Shown: one piece after another, positions 60,948-64,000 of the stretch
Layout: every line of letters starts with the position of its first letter
Numbering within the stretch: position 1 is the first letter of the stretch
Assembly (NCBI GenBank): GCA_948144175.1
Contig: CANXME010002275.1
Coordinates: 2,546,001-2,610,000, forward strand
Length of the DNA: 64,000 bases
Source of the DNA: Closterium sp. NIES-65
Lineage: Eukaryota; Streptophyta; Zygnematophyceae; Desmidiales; Closteriaceae
Direction of reading: 5' to 3'
The notes under the pieces: model-generated
Database searches by the model: none
What the model saw: only the letters and a program-made list of their open reading frames with translations
What the model was told of the DNA's origin: nothing
Made by a program: the position numbers and the translations under genes

Positions 60948-61216
60948 CCATCTTTCCTCTCCGGACATCCTCTCCATTTCTCGTTGCAAGAAGCTGTTCG
61001 CCACATTTTCTGCTCCTTTTTCCCAACCCTTTTTCTTTCCCCCCCATCGCTCTTCATGTCCCCAACCCTGTTGTTCCATCCGCTTTGCCCTCCCCCAACA
61101 CAGCCCAGCACGAGTGCACAGACAACAGAGTCGGTGACGAGTTTGGAGCACAGCGTTTATGACAACTCAGGTGCGGATAGTGATGACGTGCCACGCGTGG
61201 ATGATGAAGTTGTTAA
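60948..61216. other. Unassigned 269-bp spacer
   Basis: Lies between the truncated LTR and the second Copia family. The first ~140 bp are C/T-rich; the remainder is mixed sequence. A 92-codon frame (60984-61262) crosses into the next LTR and shows no recognisable domain. I see no RNA gene or repeat here. Confidence 0.5.
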
Positions 61217-61495
61217 TGTTAGCCCCCAATCTCACATTTGTACTGTACTTTTTATATCATAGTCTAGTGTAGGTTGCACTTTGTGTTTGGTTAGGTGTTC
61301 ACCCACATCCCACCAAACCCAAATGTAATCTCTAAGCAATCTCCAACCCACCAATTGGAGATTGCCTTGGGATTACCCCAAATTCCCTAGGATTGCCCCT
61401 TATTTCCTCTCCACCCTTACGTTGCCCATTTCCAATGTACTTAAAGAGCCTTGGGCTCATTACTAATGTATGGATTTTAAGCTCAAGTTCTAACA
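61217..61495 (+). repeat. 5' LTR of second Copia family
   Basis: 279 bp with perfect 6-bp inverted ends TGTTAG and CTAACA. The boundary is supported by the PBS-like sequence that begins at the next base. There is no second copy in the window to confirm it by comparison. Confidence 0.72.
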
Positions 61496-61507
61496 CGGTA
61501 CCAGAGC
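61496..61507 (+). other. Degenerate initiator-Met primer-binding site
   Basis: CGGTACCAGAGC against the canonical TGGTATCAGAGC: 10 of 12 matches, both differences T-to-C. It is positioned directly after the LTR, as in most plant Copia elements. Confidence 0.7.
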
Positions 61508-62132
61508 TAGTCAACCACACACGTGTATCGTGATCCTCTTATCTCAACGGGCTCTTGTCCCGCTTTCTTCGACGTAGCCGCCCTCAATCATGTCGCCGGT
61601 GATTCGCGACTTCCTTGGCCGGAAATTATTCCTCGCCACTCTCCCTTTCTTCTCGACAACTTCTCTAGTAAGCGCATCGTCGACGCTTTAACCAATCGCA
61701 TTTTCTCATCAATTGTTTTCGCTCCACTTCTTCTCGTCGGGCCGCCGCCCGTCGCCCTGCATCTTCTCGTCGGGCTGCCGCCCGTCGCCCCGCAACGACA
61801 CTCCACAGCTGAGCAGGTGCAGCCGCGCAGCTGAGCAGCCGTGTAGTAGCGAAGCTGGGGAGCAGCATAGCCGCGAAGCTGAGGGTGGAGTGTTGGAATA
61901 GGGTTAGCTATCGAAATTTTTTCTACGAGACATTCCTGAGCGGCCGACATTGAAGCTCTTTGCCCTTCGCATCCCTTGGTTTTTCTCCTTCAGAAACCAT
62001 AAACCTCACAATTCTCTTTCGTAAACCCTAAACCCCAAGCTCTTTAAATTCTCCTTCGGAAACCCGAAACCTCAAATTCCTATCTGTGACTTATGAGCAG
62101 TGCTTCACGCGAGACCTAAAGGGTTTTTTGCC
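61508..62132 (+). other. Leader of decayed Copia, with a 33-bp duplication
   Basis: Untranslated leader between PBS and gag. It contains an imperfect 33-bp direct duplication (61731-61763 and from 61764, key motif ttctcgtcggg), followed by GC-rich stuttering around agctgagcag. Near 62021 it has aaaccctaaacccc, two units of the plant telomere-like heptamer, probably by chance. Frames on either strand (up to 120 codons) show no domain. Confidence 0.5.
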
Positions 62133-63540
62133 ATGGCTGTTGCCTCGGCCACTCTCGCCAACCCCATCACCCCGCTCCGCCTTGAAGCCAACGGCACTAG
62201 CTCCAACTTCAAGGCATGGAGCTATGGCGTTGACAATCTCCTCCTGAGTCGTGAAGTGGGTGGACTTGACGTCAAAGACGTTCTTCTCAATCATGGCAAG
62301 ACAAAACAGCCCCCCATCCCCAAGGAGCGATTCGATCGAGCCGATGCTGTGGCAACCCAGGAGTACGAAGACTCTGTTGCCTAATACCGCAAATGGGAGA
62401 AGGCCGATTTGGCTATCATTAGCATCTTCATCGGCTCCACTCCTCCCGAACTTGTCAACACATTCCACAACCACCCCACTTCCAACGCCATTTGGAAGCA
62501 TCTCTAGGACAGGTTCATGAACAAGACGGCGGTCGGGGTGGCCATCCTAATTTCTAGTATGTTTCAAGTTCGCCTTGAGGATTACCCGAGTATGGCCGAC
62601 TACATCGCCAAGGTGCAAACCATCGACGGCGAGCTCGAGGAGCTAGGTATCATCTTCCCCGAACAAGCTCCTGTGGCTGCCCTTCTTATTGGCCTCACCT
62701 CGGCATAAAGAAACAAGGAAAATGCTTTTTACGTCCTCAGCGGAAGACCTCACATTTGCTAAGGTAACCTCCGCCCTCCTCTCCGCCGAGAAAGACTCCT
62801 CGGCCCAAGCCAAGGCCTACGCCCTCCGTGCTCCCGCGCCTCAAGCAAGTGTCGCCTCGGCGCCCTTTCAGCGCAACCGCTTCCCTCCATTCACTTACAT
62901 CGTCAAGTACGGCAACCGCAAGGGACAAGTGTGTGGTGGCACTAACCACCCCCTCGCCACGTGCTTCAAGAAGAAAGACGACGAATGGTATATCATCCAT
63001 GGAGCTGACAAGAAGTCGCCGAACTGGATGCGTCCTCATAAGGCCAACGTAGTTGAGGCACAGGACCCCGCTCAGGCTAGTGCTAGTGGTAGTGCTCCTA
63101 CTAATGTGCGCGTCAACTTGTTGTTCCCTGGCATTGCCATGATTAATGAAGCAACTTCGCAGTACATTGGCTCATCACAAGCACCACAATACAATGAATT
63201 CACACAGGACAGCGGGGCCATTCACACAGTGCTCAAGGAGACACTCTCCTTCAAACCCCACGCAACACCTATTCCTCTCCTTGGAGCTGATTCAAGCTCC
63301 ACCACTCTTGCCAGGGGTTCGTCCACACTCCCGTGCCCCGCCTTCCCATCCGGCACTATCACTGTGCCTTCACTACGCCACAATATCATGGCTCAGAAAG
63401 AGATTGAGGAGGCGGGGTCACGCACCATCTTCTCGGAGAATGAGACATCATCGACCCACTCATCAAAAAGGTCTTGGCTCGCTTCACCCTCAATAGCAGC
63501 GGCCTGCGAGTACCTATCCCACAGGTGTCAACCACCCTGC
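62133..63540 (+). pseudogene. Copia gag-protease remnant, second family
   Basis: The best start is the ATG at 62133 (gccATGGCT). The translation reads as a Copia Gag of the UBN2/retrotran_gag type (WSYGVDNLL, KADLAIISIF, SMADYIAKVQ, then an LIGLTSA segment typical of the end of the helical domain). It is broken by TAA at 62382-62384, TAG at 62505-62507 (probably from CAG) and TAA at 62706-62708. A +1 shift near 62708 moves the homology to another frame, which reads LTFAKVTSALLSAEKD and is then open from 62647 to the window end. The zinc knuckle is damaged: CGGTNHPLATC is left, with the first cysteine replaced by Gly. A DSGA protease motif follows near 63211-63222, and protease-like sequence continues to about 63420. 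Integrase and later domains are absent. Not functional as a gag gene. Confidence 0.82.
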
Positions 63541-64000
63541 TTCCCCATGTCCAATTCCTTTCTTCCCCCCATCCCCTTCCCTGCTTCTCCCCATCCCCTT
63601 CCCTTCTTCCCCCCATCCCCTTCCCTGCTTCCCCAAGTTCCCTTCCCTACTTCCCCCCATCCCCTTCCCTTCTTCCCCCTATACCTTTACTTGCTTCCCC
63701 CCATCTCCTTCCCTGCTTCCTCCCATCCCTTCCCTTCTTCCCCCCATCCCATTACCTGCTTCCCCCCATCCCCTTCCCTGCTTCCCCCCATCCCCTTCCC
63801 TGATTCAACCCATCCCCTTCTTTGCTTCCCACCATCCCCTTCCCTGCTTCCCCGTGTCCCCTTCCCTGCTTCCCCCCATCCCCTTCCCTGCTTCCCCATG
63901 TCCCCTTCCCTGCTTCCCCCCTTCCCCTTCCCTACGTCCCAACATCCCTTTCCCTGCTTCCCCCCATCCCCTTCCCTGCTTCCCCCCATCCCTTTCCCTG
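63535..64000. repeat. 22-bp C/T-rich minisatellite
   Basis: About 21 imperfect copies of a 22-bp unit built from TTCCCTGCTT and CCCCCCATCCCC, continuing past the right edge. The plus strand is almost pure pyrimidine. It is open in all frames on both strands (Pro/Ser/Leu/Phe-rich on plus, Gly/Lys/Glu-rich on minus), which explains the frames here. The register continues the protease frame of the Copia remnant without a stop. Confidence 0.93.

Larger units (their letters stand above)
61217..63540 (+). mobile_element. Decayed second Copia family: LTR, PBS, leader, gag-protease
   Basis: Plus-strand remnant unrelated in sequence to the nested trio. Layout: 279-bp LTR (61217-61495), mutated PBS, ~625-bp leader, Gag and protease pseudogene, then abrupt replacement by a 22-bp minisatellite. 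No integrase, reverse transcriptase, RNase H or 3' LTR is present in the window, and no target-site duplication can be tested. The remnant is old, as judged by three stops, a frameshift and a damaged zinc knuckle. Confidence 0.8.

Noticed and set aside
62021..62037. Interstitial telomere array
   Set aside because: Only about two heptamer-like units (aaaccctaaacccc). This is too short to be more than chance or a telo-box-like motif.
1..64000. tRNA, rRNA or other structured RNA genes
   Set aside because: Scanning by eye found only PBS sequences complementary to initiator-Met tRNA, not a tRNA gene. A covariance-model search would be needed to be sure.

Overview
The window looks like repeat-rich heterochromatin from a green-lineage eukaryote (land plant or streptophyte alga). 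The evidence is Ty1/Copia retrotransposons primed by the plant-type initiator-Met tRNA site (TGGTATCAGAGC), long satellite arrays, and no bacterial-style gene organisation. The very short satellite unit and the pyrimidine-rich minisatellite would suit a charophyte alga, but this is an impression that I could not test. I find no ordinary host gene.

Layout. Positions 1-23017 and 43598-60340 are two halves of one array of a 34-bp monomer (about 1,170 copies in view, running off the left edge). The array has a hierarchy of longer repeats: an ~8.04-kb period with a 1,052-bp tandem pair at the copy junction on the left, and a 5.5-kb period, a 544-bp tandem pair and a 577/611-bp triplication on the right. 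Each monomer carries a perfect 7-bp inverted repeat around a 6-nt loop.

Positions 23018-43597 split the array and hold three Copia elements of one family, nested like Russian dolls and all coding on the minus strand. The outer element (23018-43597, target-site duplication TAACC) sits in the satellite. The middle element (24126-37843, TSD TCAGC) sits in the outer one beside its polypurine tract. The inner element (30644-37501, TSD AATTG) sits inside the middle element's 5' LTR. Each is 6.86 kb when the insertions are removed, with ~1,094-bp LTRs bounded by TGTTGG/CCAACA, a PBS, a PPT and one gag-pol frame of 1,526 codons. The inner and outer frames are intact. The middle frame has a CAG-to-TAG change at codon 1443 that removes the end of RNase H.

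Right flank. The satellite ends at 60340 against a diverged, inverted, truncated LTR of the same family (60347-60947). After 269 bp of unassigned sequence comes a decayed second Copia family on the plus strand: a 279-bp LTR (61217-61495), a mutated PBS, a leader, and a gag-protease remnant with three stops and a frameshift. It runs into a 22-bp C/T-rich minisatellite that continues past the right edge.

How it fits together: the satellite expanded by unequal exchange and was hit by a Copia family that then inserted twice more into its own copies. LTR pairs are almost identical, so all three insertions look recent. The long satellite reading frames are a by-product of a 34-bp unit with few stops, not genes.
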